From: Stenotrophomonas rhizophila
GTDB taxonomy: Bacteria > Pseudomonadota > Gammaproteobacteria > Xanthomonadales > Xanthomonadaceae
Assembly: GCF_000661955.1 (NCBI RefSeq)
Contig: NZ_CP007597.1
Location: 1,419,605-1,483,604 of the forward strand
DNA: 64,000 nt
Direction: 5' to 3'
Part shown: positions 16,694-26,629 of the stretch, in pieces
How the letters are laid out: each line of letters starts with the position of its first letter
Numbering within the stretch: position 1 is the stretch's first letter
The notes under the pieces: generated by a model
The model's input: the letters and a program-made list of their open reading frames with translations, nothing else
Told to the model about the DNA's origin: nothing
Databases searched by the model: none
Program-made: the position numbers and the translations under genes

Positions 16694-17199
16694 CAGCCCG
16701 CGCCGTACTCCACCGCCAGGATCGCAAAGCCGTGGCGGCCGCTGGGCAGCTCCACTTCAAACTCGTCGTCCACGCGCTTCTTCAACAACGCCCGCGCCAG
16801 CGGCGAATCGATGCTGATCCAGCCGGTGGCGGCGTCGGTCTCGTCCGGGCCCACGATGCGGTAGCGGCTGGTATCGCCGCTGTCCACGTTCTCCAGCTCC
16901 ACCCAGGCGCCGAAGAACACCGCCTGCGGATCGGTCGGGGTGGTGTCGACCACGCGCAGCGATTCCAGCCGCTTGGTCAGGTAGCGCACGCGCCGGTCGA
17001 TCTCGCCCAGCTGCTTCTTGCGGTAGGTGTACTCGGCATTCTCCGAGCGATCCCCCTCGGCAGCCGCCGCGGCCAGCGCCTTGACCACCTCCGGCCGGCG
17101 CACCCGCCACAGGTCGTCCAGTTCAGTCTTCAACCGCTGATGGCCCTGTGCGGTGATCAGGGCCGTACTCTTTTCCGCCGGGGGACGCCAACGCGACAT
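16693..17199 (-). CDS. greB: Transcript cleavage factor GreB
   Basis: 168 residues. The N-terminal coiled coil carries the acidic tip and [16 protein letters not shown] (about residues 48-63), which is GreB-like (EYTYRKK) rather than GreA-like. The C-terminal FKBP-like globular domain ends with [19 protein letters not shown]. GreB binds the secondary channel of RNA polymerase and stimulates cleavage of backtracked transcripts. Its start lies nine bases past the stop of the HerA-like ATPase gene, suggesting an operon. Confidence 0.95.
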   Translation of the reverse strand: MSRWRPPAEKSTALITAQGHQRLKTELDDLWRVRRPEVVKALAAAAAEGDRSENAEYTYRKKQLGEIDRRVRYLTKRLESLRVVDTTPTDPQAVFFGAWVELENVDSGDTSRYRIVGPDETDAATGWISIDSPLARALLKKRVDDEFEVELPSGRHGFAILAVEYGAG

Positions 17200-17208
17200 C
17201 GGTATCGC

Positions 17209-18714
17209 TCAGCGCTTGCCGCCGAACAGCCCGCCCAGGATGCCGCGCACGATCTGGTTGCCCAGTTTGCTGCCCACGGTCCGGGTGGTCTGCTTGGCCA
17301 TGGTTTCGATCATGCCCTGGCGGCGCTTGGTGCCGAAGATGGCGTCCTTGATCGACTGGCCGAAGCCGCCTTCCTGCTGTTCGTCCTGCTCGCGCGTGCG
17401 GGCCTTGGGCGTATCGGCCTGCGCGACCACCTTCTGCGCGCGCTGGGCCAGCAGTTCGGCCGCCGACTCACGGTTGATCGCGGTGTCGTAGCGGGTGCCC
17501 ACCGGGCTGCCAGCGCGCACCTGGGCGCGTTCGGCCTCGGTGATGGCACCCATCCGGCAGCGGGGCGGGGCGATCTGGGTCTGCTGCACGGGCGAGGGGA
17601 TGCCCTTGTCCTGCAGCGTGGACACCAGTGCCTCACCGGTGCCGAGCTTGGCCAGCACGGCCGCCACGTCGAGCTTGGGATTGGGCACGAACGTTTCGGC
17701 GGCGGTCTTCACCGCCTTCTGGTCGCGCGGGGTGAAGGCGCGCAGCGCATGCTGCACGCGGTTGCCGAGCTGCCCCAGGATGTTGGCCGGCACGTCGTCG
17801 GGGAACTGCGAGCAGAAGTACACGCCCACGCCCTTGGAGCGGATCAGCCGCACCACCTGCTCGATGCGCTGCACCAGCGCCGGCGGCGCATCGTCGAACA
17901 GCAGGTGGGCCTCATCGAAGATGAAGACCAGCTTGGGTTTGTCCAGGTCGCCCACTTCGGGCAGGGTTTCGAACAGCTCCGACAGCAGCCACAGCAGGAA
18001 CGTCGAGTACAGCTTGGGCTTGAGGACCAGCTGGTCGGCGGCCAGGATGCCGATCACGCCACGGCCGTCATGGTTGACCCGCATGATGTCGGCCAGTTCC
18101 AGCGCCGGCTCGCCGAAGAAGGCTTCGCCGCCGTCCTGCGACAGGCGCAGCAGCGAGCGCTGGATCGCCGCCACGGTCTGTGCGCTGACCAGGCCATATT
18201 CGGTGGAGATGTCCTTGCGTTCGTCGGCCACCAGGCCGAGCAGGGCGCGCAGGTCATCCAGGTCCAGCAACAGCAGGCCGCGGTCGTCGGCCAGCTTGAA
18301 CACGATGTCGAGCACGCCGGACTGGGTGTCGTTGAGCTCCAGGATGCGGCCCAGCAGCGTGGGGCCCATCTCGCTCACGGTGGTGCGCACCGGGTGTCCC
18401 AGCTTGCCGTACAGATCCCAGAAGATCGCCGGGCTGGCGGCGGGGGCGTAGTCGGCCACGCCGATCTCCCGTGCCCGCTGCAGCAAGGCCTCGGTACCTG
18501 CACCGGCCACGGCCAGGCCGGACACGTCGCCCTTCACATCGGCCAGGAACACCGGCACGCCGATCCGTGAAAAGCCTTCTGCCAGGGTCATCAGGGTGAC
18601 GGTCTTGCCGGTGCCCGTGGCCCCGGCCACCAGACCATGGCGATTGCCCAGACGGGGTTGCAGGGTCACGGCGATATCGTCGGTGATGCCTTTGCCGAGC
18701 AGGATCGGATCCAT
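17209..18714 (-). CDS. HerA-like (DUF853/YjgR-type) ATPase
   Basis: 501 residues from ATG 18714, which has GCGAG six bases upstream; the in-frame TTG at 18720 is less well placed. Walker A is GATGTGKTV (near residues 30-38), Walker B is LVFIFDEAHLLF. The domain layout matches the DUF853/YjgR family of HerA-type helicase-like ATPases. The C-terminus is basic and glycine rich (QIVRGILGGLFGGKR), possibly membrane or nucleic-acid contacting. Its cellular role is not settled. It is followed by greB. Confidence 0.9.
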   Translation of the reverse strand: MDPILLGKGITDDIAVTLQPRLGNRHGLVAGATGTGKTVTLMTLAEGFSRIGVPVFLADVKGDVSGLAVAGAGTEALLQRAREIGVADYAPAASPAIFWDLYGKLGHPVRTTVSEMGPTLLGRILELNDTQSGVLDIVFKLADDRGLLLLDLDDLRALLGLVADERKDISTEYGLVSAQTVAAIQRSLLRLSQDGGEAFFGEPALELADIMRVNHDGRGVIGILAADQLVLKPKLYSTFLLWLLSELFETLPEVGDLDKPKLVFIFDEAHLLFDDAPPALVQRIEQVVRLIRSKGVGVYFCSQFPDDVPANILGQLGNRVQHALRAFTPRDQKAVKTAAETFVPNPKLDVAAVLAKLGTGEALVSTLQDKGIPSPVQQTQIAPPRCRMGAITEAERAQVRAGSPVGTRYDTAINRESAAELLAQRAQKVVAQADTPKARTREQDEQQEGGFGQSIKDAIFGTKRRQGMIETMAKQTTRTVGSKLGNQIVRGILGGLFGGKR

Positions 18715-18848
18715 GGTCAACTCGCTTGTGCTGGTGCTGTGTGAATGGGCGGGATTCTAAACGTCGACGCAGGTTGCCGGGCCGACCGGGTTGCCCCGAT
18801 GCAAGTGGCGCGGCTACTCTGCCCCATCTTTCGCACACAGTGCCAAAA

Positions 18849-20453
18849 ATGCCCGTTCCTGTCTTGCTTGTCCGTGGTTGGCCGCTGTTGGCGCTCGCTG
18901 CAATGCTCTCGTTCGTGCCGGAGGCCCATGCGCAGCGGGTTTCGGCCCGTGACCGGGTGAAGATCGATGCGCTGGACCAGCGCATGGCCGCTGCCGAGAA
19001 GCGCTACCGCGATGCGCTGGTGCTGGTGGCCAATGCCGATCCCAAGGGCAAGAACGAAGGCGATGCCGCCCTGGAGGACATGGAGGATGTGATCAGCGCC
19101 TGTGTCGCCCAGAAGGGCTGCCAGGTCAGCAACATGCTGCCGGCCTACAAGCGCCTGCTGAAGGACAACGCCGACACCCGTGATGGCGAGGGCGACGAGC
19201 TGGCCAGCGACGGCGGCCTGCTGGAAGCCGACCCGGACCACATCGGCCCGCTGTCGGCCGACGTGCCCGAAGCGGCGCGTGCGGCCGCGCTGCTCAACGA
19301 CAAGCGCCACGCCTTCGACAACATGGTCGAGTACAACCCGGCGGTGCAGGCCGGCATCCGCCGCTGGCTCACCGACATGCGCCCGGCCTTGATGACCACC
19401 TACGAGAACTACCAGAACCTGCGCCAGGTGATGTGGCCCGAGTGGGAGAAGCGCGGCCTGCCCGAGGCGCTGCTGTTCGGGATCATGGCCAAGGAATCCA
19501 ATGGCCGCGTGCACGCCTCCTCACGTGCCGGCGCCGCCGGCCTGATGCAGTTCATGCCGGCTACCGGCCGCCGCTTCGGGCTGGGCCCGGATGGCACCGG
19601 CTTCGATACCCGCTTCGATGCGCGCAGCGCCGCCGAGGCCAGCGCCACCTACCTCAACGAGCGCATGCGTGAGCTCAACGGCAGCGTCGAGCTGTCGCTG
19701 GCCGGCTACAACGGCGGCGAAGGCCGGGCCGTGCGCGTGTTCAAGCAGAGCGGCGGCCAGGGCTTCTGGGTGGACAGCGTGTACAACCAGTTCCCCGGTG
19801 AAACCAAGGACTACGTGCCGATGGTGATCGCCGCGGCCTGGATCTTCCTGCACCCGCAGCAGTACGGCGTGGAGTTCCCGAAGATCAGCGCGCAGCCGGC
19901 GACGATCCGGCTGGCCAAGTCCACCACCATCTACGAGCTGACCATCTGCCTGGGCAGTGCCGGCACCCGCGACGGTTACATGCGCGCGCTGCGCAACCTC
20001 AACCCGCGCTATGAGGCCGACGGCTGGATTCCGGCCGGTACCACGATCAACGCCACCACCCGCATCGCCGGGCTGTACAACCGGTACTGCGTCAGCGGCC
20101 CGCGCGCGGACCTGGCACGCACCCTGATCACCGCCGACCTCAACGCCGCGATCGTGCGCCCCGCCGCGGCCAGCTACACCGGCAACGTGGCGGTGGGCAG
20201 CGTGGTCCCGGTGGCGCAGGTGCAGGCCAGTGCGGTGGCGTCCACGCCGGTCGCCCCGGTGGCCACGCCTGCGGCAAAGCCCAAGGCCAAGCCGGCGCGC
20301 AGCCACAAGGTAGGCAAGGGCCAGACCCTGGGCGCGATTGCCGACAAGTTCCAGTGCGACGTGCGTGAACTGGCCCGTGCCAACGGTCTCAAGGCCCCGG
20401 CCTACGCGCTCAGGCAAGGCCAGGTGCTCAAGCTGCAGGGCTGCGGCAAGTAA
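18849..20453 (+). CDS. Membrane-bound lytic murein transglycosylase (MltD-like) with LysM domain
   Basis: 534 residues. Signal peptide at residues 1-25 (LLALAAMLSFVPEAHAQ). The SLT catalytic domain at about residues 210-340 contains GIMAKESNGR with the catalytic Glu, AGLMQFMPATGR, and AGYNGGEGR. A proline/alanine-rich linker precedes one C-terminal LysM repeat (HKVGKGQTLGAIADKFQCDV). It should cleave peptidoglycan glycan strands in the periplasm. No lipobox cysteine follows the signal peptide, so it is probably soluble, unlike E. coli MltD. It is divergent from the HerA-like gene. The chosen ATG follows the sequence TGCCAAAA and lacks a good ribosome site. Confidence 0.9.
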   Translation: MPVPVLLVRGWPLLALAAMLSFVPEAHAQRVSARDRVKIDALDQRMAAAEKRYRDALVLVANADPKGKNEGDAALEDMEDVISACVAQKGCQVSNMLPAYKRLLKDNADTRDGEGDELASDGGLLEADPDHIGPLSADVPEAARAAALLNDKRHAFDNMVEYNPAVQAGIRRWLTDMRPALMTTYENYQNLRQVMWPEWEKRGLPEALLFGIMAKESNGRVHASSRAGAAGLMQFMPATGRRFGLGPDGTGFDTRFDARSAAEASATYLNERMRELNGSVELSLAGYNGGEGRAVRVFKQSGGQGFWVDSVYNQFPGETKDYVPMVIAAAWIFLHPQQYGVEFPKISAQPATIRLAKSTTIYELTICLGSAGTRDGYMRALRNLNPRYEADGWIPAGTTINATTRIAGLYNRYCVSGPRADLARTLITADLNAAIVRPAAASYTGNVAVGSVVPVAQVQASAVASTPVAPVATPAAKPKAKPARSHKVGKGQTLGAIADKFQCDVRELARANGLKAPAYALRQGQVLKLQGCGK

Positions 20454-20538
20454 GCACACGCCCAATGGAGTAGGCTGCCGGCATCACGCCCGCGGCCACT
20501 CCCTTTCGGCCACCGGGTCACGCATACAGGACAAGACG

Positions 20539-20880
20539 ATGGATATCACCGCAATCAACGAGATGTTCGCCAACATCCGCGAAAACACCGATTGGGACCT
20601 CAATGGCCCGATGCTGTGGGGCTATTTCTTCGTCAACACCACCCCGGAGCCGTTGAGCGGCCTGGGCGAGAAGCTGGTCGCCATGGGCTACAGCCTGGTC
20701 GAGATCTTCGAGCCGGACCTGGAAGAGGGCGAGGCGCCGTACCACGTGCTGCACGTGGAGCGCGCAGAAGTGCACAGCGAAGCCTCGCTGGACGCCCGCA
20801 ACCACGAGCTGCAGGCGCTGGCCGAAGCCAATGGCGTGGAAGACTACGACGGCATGGACGTCGGCCCGGTCGAGATCTGA
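20539..20880 (+). CDS. rraB: Regulator of ribonuclease E activity B family protein
   Basis: 113 residues, acidic, matching the RraB fold family (PF06877): NTDWDLNGPMLWGYFFVN early and the acidic NGVEDYDGMDVGPVE at the end. In E. coli RraB binds RNase E and damps mRNA decay; the same role is likely but not shown. It stands alone, with a strong terminator 22 bases after the stop. Confidence 0.85.
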   Translation: MDITAINEMFANIRENTDWDLNGPMLWGYFFVNTTPEPLSGLGEKLVAMGYSLVEIFEPDLEEGEAPYHVLHVERAEVHSEASLDARNHELQALAEANGVEDYDGMDVGPVEI

Positions 20881-20902
20881 CCGCAACGGATCGCGTCCCA
20901 CG

Positions 20903-20934
20903 AAAAACGCCCCGGTTTCCCGGGGCGTTTTTTT
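20903..20934 (+). terminator. Strong rho-independent terminator of rraB
   Basis: Stem ACGCCCCGG/CCGGGGCGT flanked by A5 upstream and T7 downstream, so it may also work weakly from the other side. Confidence 0.92.
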
Positions 20935-20950
20935 ATGGGCGTGAGCCCAA

Positions 20951-21085
20951 GGTAGTGCCGGCCGCTGGCCGGCTCCCCGTAGTGCCCGCGATGCCGGCCA
21001 GCGGCCGGCACTACCGTAATGCCTGCAATGCCTGCAATGCCGGCCAGCGGCCGGCACTACCGCAATGCCGGCCAGCGGCCGGCAC
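20951..21085. repeat. Cluster of four REP elements
   Basis: One forward copy (20951-20973) and three inverse copies (about 20993-21015, 21039-21061, 21068-21085) of the GTAGTGCCGGCC type, spaced by TAATGCCTGCAATGC-like linkers that are themselves repeated. The cluster ends five bases from the psd stop codon. Confidence 0.9.
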
Positions 21086-21090
21086 CGCCG

Positions 21091-21933
21091 TTACTTCAAG
21101 GTCGCCAGCGCCTGGCCCAGCTGCACGGCATGCTCGGCATCCAGGTGCGGGGCGAAGTCGGCCACGCCCGGCGGCAGCAGGATGATCACGGTGGAGCCGT
21201 AGTTGAAGCGCGCCATCTCCGCGAACCGCTCCAGCGTGATGCCCTTGCCGCGATAGTCCTTGCGGGTGATCGTGTCGCCGTACGCCGGAATCTCTTCACC
21301 GCCCCACACCGTTTCCACGCCGGACACCAGCAGCGCGCCCACCATCACCGACACCATCGGGCCGAAGTCGGTATCGAAATGGCAGACCAGGCGCTCGTTG
21401 CGGGCGAACAGGCCGGGGACGTTGTTGACCGCGGCCGGGCCCACGCTGAACAGACGGCCGGGCACATGCACGGTTTCGCGCAGGGTGCCGGTCCACGGCA
21501 TGTGCACGCGGTGGTAGTCCTTGGGCGACAGGTACACGGTGGCGAACAGGCCGTGATGGAAGACCTCGGCATCCTTGGCATCGCCGAGCAGTTCGGCGGC
21601 GGTGAACGACTGTCCCTTGGCCTGGAAGATGCGACCGTCCTCGATGGCGCCGAGCTGGCTGATGCGGCCATCGGCGGGCATCACCAGGGTGCGCGGGTCG
21701 GGCGCGGCCACGCGGGCGCCGGGCTTGAGCGCGCGGGTGAAGAACTGGTTGAACGTGGCGTAGCTGCGCGGGTCGGGATTGGCGGCCTCGGCCAGGTTGA
21801 CGCCAAACTTCTCGGTGACAGTGTCGATCAGCCAGCGCGAGATCCGCGGGTTGCTGGAATACGCCAGGCGCCGTGCCATCGAGGACAGCAGGCGGTGGGG
21901 CAGGACGTAGCTCAGCGTGGTGGTCAGGCTCAT
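21091..21933 (-). CDS. psd: Phosphatidylserine decarboxylase proenzyme
   Basis: 280 residues. Makes phosphatidylethanolamine at the inner membrane. The autocleavage motif is present as YGST (usual LGST/FGST) in [14 protein letters not shown] near residue 250, where the serine becomes the pyruvoyl group; other signatures are [18 protein letters not shown] and YHRVHMPW. Its ATG overlaps the stop of the SCO1-like gene (ATGA), so the two are cotranscribed and translationally coupled. Confidence 0.96.
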   Translation of the reverse strand: MSLTTTLSYVLPHRLLSSMARRLAYSSNPRISRWLIDTVTEKFGVNLAEAANPDPRSYATFNQFFTRALKPGARVAAPDPRTLVMPADGRISQLGAIEDGRIFQAKGQSFTAAELLGDAKDAEVFHHGLFATVYLSPKDYHRVHMPWTGTLRETVHVPGRLFSVGPAAVNNVPGLFARNERLVCHFDTDFGPMVSVMVGALLVSGVETVWGGEEIPAYGDTITRKDYRGKGITLERFAEMARFNYGSTVIILLPPGVADFAPHLDAEHAVQLGQALATLK

Positions 21934-22580
21934 GGTGCGGTTTTCTCGGTCAGCGTCTGCAGATCGCGGGCAATGGCCTGCGCATTGAAAGGGGGGCGGA
22001 TCAGGCCGGCAAGTTTGCCGTCCGCGTCCAGCACGGCCAGGCTGGCCGAGTGTTCGAGGGTGTAATCCTCGGGATTCTCATCAAACTGTTTGCCGGGCAC
22101 TTTCTGGAACACGAAGCCGAGCGAGGTGGCAAAGCGTTCGAGCGAGGGGACGTCGGCGGTGGCGGCCAGGGTGTCCTTGTGGAAGGCGTGCACGTACTCG
22201 CCGAGGCGGGCCGGGGTGTCACGCTCGGGATCCACGGAGATGAACACCAGGCGCGGGCGCAGGGTGTCAGGCTGGGCTTCCCACTGTTTCTGGGCCTGGG
22301 CGAGGTCGGCCAGGGTGGTGGGGCAGACGTCGGGGCAGAAGGTGAAGCCGAGGAACACGAGGGTCCAGTGGCCTTTGAGCTCGCCGGGAATGAGGCGGGT
22401 GCCGTCGGACTGGCTGAGGTTGAAGTCAGGCAGGGGCCGCGGCTGGGGATAGAAGGTGATCGATTCGGTAGCGGGGCGGTCGCTGGCCGGCTTGGGCGCG
22501 AACACTTTCTGCGCGGCGACCAGGCCCAGGCCGGCGGCCAGGGCGATGAGCAGGATGATGCCGACGTTGCGATTGAACAT
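21930..22580 (-). CDS. SCO1/SenC-family copper chaperone
   Basis: 216 residues with an N-terminal membrane anchor ([18 protein letters not shown]). Thioredoxin-like fold with the copper-binding CxxxC in [12 protein letters not shown] and the partner His in LEHSASL. SCO proteins deliver copper to the Cu-A site of cytochrome c oxidase or act as thiol reductases on the periplasmic face. No oxidase genes are in this window. The start at 22580 gives a normal length; an extension to 22841 would cross a simple-sequence repeat and an inverted repeat. Confidence 0.93.
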   Translation of the reverse strand: MFNRNVGIILLIALAAGLGLVAAQKVFAPKPASDRPATESITFYPQPRPLPDFNLSQSDGTRLIPGELKGHWTLVFLGFTFCPDVCPTTLADLAQAQKQWEAQPDTLRPRLVFISVDPERDTPARLGEYVHAFHKDTLAATADVPSLERFATSLGFVFQKVPGKQFDENPEDYTLEHSASLAVLDADGKLAGLIRPPFNAQAIARDLQTLTEKTAP

Positions 22581-22696
22581 GGAAAGCCCGTTCCCGGAAG
22601 GGGCCACCATGATAGGGGCGGCGGCGGCGCTGTTGGGTCTTTTGGGGTTTGTTGGGTTGATTCTTTGAAGAGCGTAGGTCTGAAGCGAAGGCAAAA

Positions 22697-22753
22697 GCCG
22701 GAGCCGAGGCCGGAGCCGAAGCCGGAGCCGGAGCCGAAGCCGAAGCCGAAGCC
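22697..22753 (+). repeat. Hexamer tandem repeat (GCCGRA, about nine units)
   Basis: Nine units of GCCGGA/GCCGAA (one GCCGAG) followed by GCC. It lies between the SCO1 promoter side and variable-stem element 1. It could be length-variable between strains. Confidence 0.85.
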
Positions 22754-22780
22754 TTGGTGTGCAGCGATCGGAGGCGGCGC

Positions 22781-22878
22781 CGGCACGGGTGGGGTTGCGG
22801 GGCACGCTGCAAGTACGTCCATGTAAGCTCCGTCGGCGCATCCATGCGCCTCAGGGCCCCGCAACCCCACCCGTGCCG
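22781..22878 (-). repeat. Variable-stem element 1
   Basis: Outer arms 22781-22803 and 22856-22878 pair perfectly (23 bp). The 52-base core, read on the minus strand, has CCTGAG, a hairpin around CATGGATG, GACGGAGC, a second small hairpin around CATGGA, and ends GCGT. The core differs from that of element 2 (23122-23227) at only two positions, and these are paired with each other. No protein is encoded. Confidence 0.85.
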
Positions 22879-23121
22879 ACGCTCGACAGTTGGCTGGTGC
22901 CCTCGTGTAAAGGCGGTAAGGCTAGGCAGGGCTAGGCAGAGCTAGGCAGGGCAAGGGCACTGGCAGTGCGATTGGGGTTGGGGCAAGGGGAAGGGGTCAG
23001 GTAGTGGGGAGGGTAGGGAGGTGCCGAGCAAGGCTCGGCACTACTCCTCCCACCCGTGCGGGCGCAGGAGGCTGCTCTGGTTCTTGACCTTGCTCTCAAT
23101 GCGGCACCGAGGGTGTGTCGG
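22879..23121. other. Non-coding spacer with decamer repeat between variable-stem elements 1 and 2
   Basis: About 240 bases. Three tandem decamers GCTAGGCAGG/A at 22921-22950 are followed by G-rich, low-complexity DNA. No credible gene on either strand. Confidence 0.6.
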
Positions 23122-23227
23122 GGGTCGGTGGGGGTGGGTTGGCAGGGCCCTGAGCCGCATGGATGCGGCGACGGAGCTTACATGGACGTACTTGCAGCGT
23201 GCCCTGCCAACCCACCCCCACCGACCC
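23122..23227 (+). repeat. Variable-stem element 2
   Basis: Arms 23122-23148 and 23201-23227 are a perfect 27-bp inverted repeat with no similarity to the arms of element 1, although the 52-base core is nearly identical. The core again has two CATGGA hairpins and ends GCGT. It is oriented opposite to element 1 and lies about 160 bases before prmB. Confidence 0.85.
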
Positions 23228-23351
23228 AGCCCGCCACCAACGAAGCGCCGCCTTTGAAGTTGACCTTGACCCTGCTCCAGGCCTCCAAACCCCCAAACCC
23301 CCAACCCAACCACTTTCGACTGCAACGGATGCCGGGGGGCATGGGGTCGCC

Positions 23352-23357
23352 TATAAT
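23352..23357 (+). promoter_or_regulatory. Probable -10 box of prmB
   Basis: Perfect TATAAT 28 bases before the prmB start codon. No clear -35 hexamer was found at 16-18 bases. Confidence 0.55.
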
Positions 23358-23385
23358 CGGGGGCCACACTGTCTGTTGCCTTGCC

Positions 23386-24315
23386 ATGACTGCCGAAACG
23401 GCCGCCGAACTTCACACGATCATCGACCTGATCCGCTACGGCACCAGCCGTTTCAATGCCGCAGGCCTCACCTTCGGGCACAGCTACGACAACGCCCTGG
23501 ACGAAGCCACCCAGCTCGTCCTGCACAGCCTGCACCTGCCGCATGACCTCGGCCCCGCCTACGGCGCCGCCCGCGTCACCACGCCTGAAAAGGCCGAGGT
23601 GCTGGCCCTGTTCGAGCGTCGCATCAACGAACGCCTCCCCGCCGCCTACCTAACCGGCGAAGCCTGGTTTGCCGGCCTCAGCTTCAAGAGTGACAGCCGC
23701 GCCCTCGTCCCGCGCTCGCCCATCGCCGAACTCATCGAAACCGGCTTCGAACCCTGGCTGGCCGGCCGCGACGTCCATCGCGCCCTCGACCTCTGCACCG
23801 GCTCGGGCTGCATCGCCATCGCCATCGGCCACTACTACCCCAACTGGGAAGTGGACGGCGTCGACCTCAGCGACGATGCCCTGGCCCTCGCGCATGAGAA
23901 CAAAGAACGCCTCCAGGCGCACAACGTCACCCTGATCAAGTCCGACCTGTTCAACGGCCTCACCGGCCGCCACTACGACCTGATCGTCACCAACCCGCCC
24001 TACGTCACCAACGACGAAACCGATGCCCTGCCGCAGGAGTATTCCTACGAGCCGGACATGGGCCTGCGGGCCGGCCCCGACGGCCTCGACCTCGTCCTCA
24101 AGATCCTGCGCGACGCCCCGCTGCACCTCAGCGAAGATGGCCTGCTGATCTGCGAAGTAGGCGAGTCCGAACAGCATCTGATCAAGCTCCTGCCCGAAGT
24201 CGACTTTGCCTGGATCGAATTCAAGGTTGGCCAGATGGGCATCTTCGCCGTCGAATGCCGTGAGCTCATCGCCCACAGCGCGCGCATCACCGAACTGGCA
24301 GCGCAGCGGCCGTGA
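23386..24315 (+). CDS. prmB: Ribosomal protein L3 glutamine methyltransferase PrmB
   Basis: 309 residues from the ATG of [13 protein letters not shown]-binding motif [15 protein letters not shown] and the catalytic NPPY of N5-glutamine methyltransferases ([11 protein letters not shown]) are present; the N-terminal helical domain and overall length fit PrmB better than PrmC. It methylates a glutamine of ribosomal protein L3. Its stop overlaps the GTG of aroC (GTGA). Confidence 0.95.
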   Translation: MTAETAAELHTIIDLIRYGTSRFNAAGLTFGHSYDNALDEATQLVLHSLHLPHDLGPAYGAARVTTPEKAEVLALFERRINERLPAAYLTGEAWFAGLSFKSDSRALVPRSPIAELIETGFEPWLAGRDVHRALDLCTGSGCIAIAIGHYYPNWEVDGVDLSDDALALAHENKERLQAHNVTLIKSDLFNGLTGRHYDLIVTNPPYVTNDETDALPQEYSYEPDMGLRAGPDGLDLVLKILRDAPLHLSEDGLLICEVGESEQHLIKLLPEVDFAWIEFKVGQMGIFAVECRELIAHSARITELAAQRP

Positions 24316-25415
24316 GTTCCAACAGCTTCGGCACACTGCTGACCGTCACCACCTTCGGCGAATCGCATGGTCCGGCGATCGGCTGCGTGATCGATGGCTG
24401 CCCGCCGGGGCTGGAGATCAGCGCCGGTGAGTTCGACCACGACCTGCAGCGTCGCGCCACCGGCAAGAGCCGGCACACCTCCGCGCGCCGCGAAGCCGAC
24501 GACGTCGAGATCCTGTCCGGCGTCTACGAAGGCCGCACCACCGGCACCCCCATCGCGCTGCTGATCCGCAACACCGACCAGCGCAGCAAGGATTACACCG
24601 CCATCGCCCAGCAGTTCCGCCCGGGCCATGCCGACTACAGCTACTGGCAGAAGTACGGCATCCGCGACCCGCGCGGTGGCGGCCGCTCGTCCGCGCGCGA
24701 AACCACCATGCGCGTGGCCGCCGGCGTCATCGCCAAGAAGTGGCTGCAGCAGCGCCATGGCGTGACCGTGCGGGGCTACCTGTCCCAGCTGGGCGCGATC
24801 ACCCCCACCGGGCACGACTGGTCGGCGGTGGAAGACAACCCGTTCTTCTGGCCGGTGGCCGAACAGGTGCCCGCGCTGGAGAGCTACATGGACGCGCTGC
24901 GCAAGTCCGGCGACTCGGTCGGCGCCCGCGTCAACGTGGTCGCCGACGGCGTGCCGCCGGGGTGGGGCGAGCCCATCTACGGCAAGCTCGACGGTGAACT
25001 GGCCGCCGCGCTGATGAGCATCAACGCCGTCAAGGGCGTGGAGATCGGCGACGGCTTCGCCAGCGCTGCCCAGCTGGGCACCGAACACCGTGACCTGATC
25101 ACCCCGCAGGGCTTTGCCAGCAACCATGCCGGCGGCATTCTCGGTGGCATCTCCACCGGCCAGCAGGTCACCGCCTCGATTGTGCTCAAGCCCACCTCCA
25201 GCCTGCGCCTGCCCGGCGCCACGGTGGATGCCGACGGCAACGCGGTCGATGTGATCACCACCGGTCGCCACGACCCGTGCGTGGGCATCCGCGCCACCCC
25301 CATCGCCGAGGCGATGATGGCGCTGGTGCTGATGGACCAGGCGCTGCGCCACCGCGCGCAGTGCGGCGACGTGGGCACCATCACCCCGCGCATCCCCGGA
25401 TCGATCGATGGCTGA
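24312..25415 (+). CDS. aroC: Chorismate synthase
   Basis: 367 residues, full length. Last step of the shikimate pathway, making chorismate from EPSP with reduced FMN. Family signatures: [15 protein letters not shown] (residues 15-29), [20 protein letters not shown] and GGRSSARET, and the C-terminal [15 protein letters not shown]. It starts with GTG overlapping prmB and itself overlaps the next gene by eight bases, giving a prmB-aroC-dehydrogenase operon. Confidence 0.98.
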   Translation: MSSNSFGTLLTVTTFGESHGPAIGCVIDGCPPGLEISAGEFDHDLQRRATGKSRHTSARREADDVEILSGVYEGRTTGTPIALLIRNTDQRSKDYTAIAQQFRPGHADYSYWQKYGIRDPRGGGRSSARETTMRVAAGVIAKKWLQQRHGVTVRGYLSQLGAITPTGHDWSAVEDNPFFWPVAEQVPALESYMDALRKSGDSVGARVNVVADGVPPGWGEPIYGKLDGELAAALMSINAVKGVEIGDGFASAAQLGTEHRDLITPQGFASNHAGGILGGISTGQQVTASIVLKPTSSLRLPGATVDADGNAVDVITTGRHDPCVGIRATPIAEAMMALVLMDQALRHRAQCGDVGTITPRIPGSIDG

Positions 25416-26463
25416 TCGCCGCCCCCGGGTCTGGGTCAGCCAGCCGCTGTTCGACGATGTGGTCGAACAGCTCGGGCAGCATGTCGACCTGGACATGACC
25501 GGCGAGGTCACCCGCTATACGCCACAGCAGTTGGCGGGGCGGCTGGCCGAGGTCGACGGCGCGCTGATCACCCTCAACGAGCGCATCGGCGCGGCCGAGA
25601 TCGCCAACGCCCCGCAGCTGCGCGCGATCGCCAACGTCGGCGTGGGCTACAACAACCTCGATGTGGAGGCGCTCAGCGCAGCCGGCATCCTGGCCAGCAA
25701 CACCCCGGACGTACTCACCGAAACCACCGCCGACCTTGGCTTCGCGCTGCTGATGGCCACCGCCCGTCGCATCACCGAGGCCGAGCGCTGGCTGCGTGAT
25801 GGGCAGTGGGGCCAGTGGTCGTTCCAGACCCTGCTCGGCGCGGACATCCACGGCAGCACGCTGGGCATCCTCGGCATGGGGCGCATCGGCCAGGGCATCG
25901 CCCGCCGCGGCGCGCTCGGGTTCGGCATGCGCGTGCTGTACCACAACCGCTCGCGGCTGCCCGACGCCACCGAAGCCGAAGTGGGCGCGCAGTACGTTGA
26001 CCTCGACACGCTGCTGGCCCAGGCCGACCACCTGGTACTGGTGCTGCCCTACAGCGCGTCCTCCCACCACATCATCGACGCCGGCGCATTGGCGAAGATG
26101 AAGCCGACCGCCACCCTGGTGAACATCGCCCGCGGCGGCATCGTCGACGAAGTGGCGCTGGCCGACGCGCTGGCCAACGGCCGCCTCGCCGCGGCTGGAC
26201 TGGACGTGTTCGAAGGCGAGCCCACGGTGCGCCCGGAACTGCTGGCCCTGCACAACATCGTGCTGACCCCGCATATCGGCAGCGCCAGCCAGGCCACGCG
26301 CCGGGCGATGGTGCAGCTGGCCGTGGACAACCTCACCGCCGCGCTGGGGCTGGGCCCGAACGCCGGCCACCCGCCGAGCGCGATCAACGCCGACGCCGTG
26401 GCCGCCGCCAAAACCGGCCGCGCGACCGTGGGCGGCAAAAATGTCGGCGACGCAAAACGATAG
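25408..26463 (+). CDS. D-2-hydroxyacid dehydrogenase (glyoxylate/hydroxypyruvate reductase type)
   Basis: 351 residues. NAD(P)-binding motif [13 protein letters not shown] (about residues 155-167), the substrate loop [11 protein letters not shown], and the catalytic Arg, Glu, His in [15 protein letters not shown] and TPHIGSAS. The pattern resembles GhrB/TkrA-like reductases of glyoxylate, hydroxypyruvate or 2-ketogluconate; the exact substrate is not resolved. The ATG lies inside the end of aroC, so it is part of that operon. Three REP elements follow. Confidence 0.92.
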   Translation: MADRRPRVWVSQPLFDDVVEQLGQHVDLDMTGEVTRYTPQQLAGRLAEVDGALITLNERIGAAEIANAPQLRAIANVGVGYNNLDVEALSAAGILASNTPDVLTETTADLGFALLMATARRITEAERWLRDGQWGQWSFQTLLGADIHGSTLGILGMGRIGQGIARRGALGFGMRVLYHNRSRLPDATEAEVGAQYVDLDTLLAQADHLVLVLPYSASSHHIIDAGALAKMKPTATLVNIARGGIVDEVALADALANGRLAAAGLDVFEGEPTVRPELLALHNIVLTPHIGSASQATRRAMVQLAVDNLTAALGLGPNAGHPPSAINADAVAAAKTGRATVGGKNVGDAKR

Positions 26464-26498
26464 GGAACCTCCCCAGCCAACAGGCGAGGTTCCCGAAC

Positions 26499-26610
26499 CG
26501 GCAGGCACCGATCGTTGGTCGGCACGCACATTCACTATCCCGGTAGGTACCGATCGTTGATCGGTACACCCCTCCAAAAACACGGTAGGTACCGACCGTT
26601 GGTCGGTACA
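26499..26610. repeat. Three REP elements between the dehydrogenase and asd
   Basis: Copies at about 26499-26524, 26541-26567 and 26584-26610, each GGYACCGAYCGTTGRTCGG-like. The last two share a GGTAGGTACCGA head. They may limit read-through or stabilise the upstream mRNA. Confidence 0.85.
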
Positions 26611-26629
26611 CCCAACACGAGGTTCCCCC

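Noticed and set aside
22781..23227. Retron or group II intron at the variable-stem elements
   Set aside because: No reverse transcriptase or other protein gene is next to any of the five elements, and the cores do not match retron msr/msd layout.
26464..26629. Riboswitch upstream of asd
   Set aside because: The 166-base gap is occupied by three REP palindromes and shows no lysine-riboswitch-like core.
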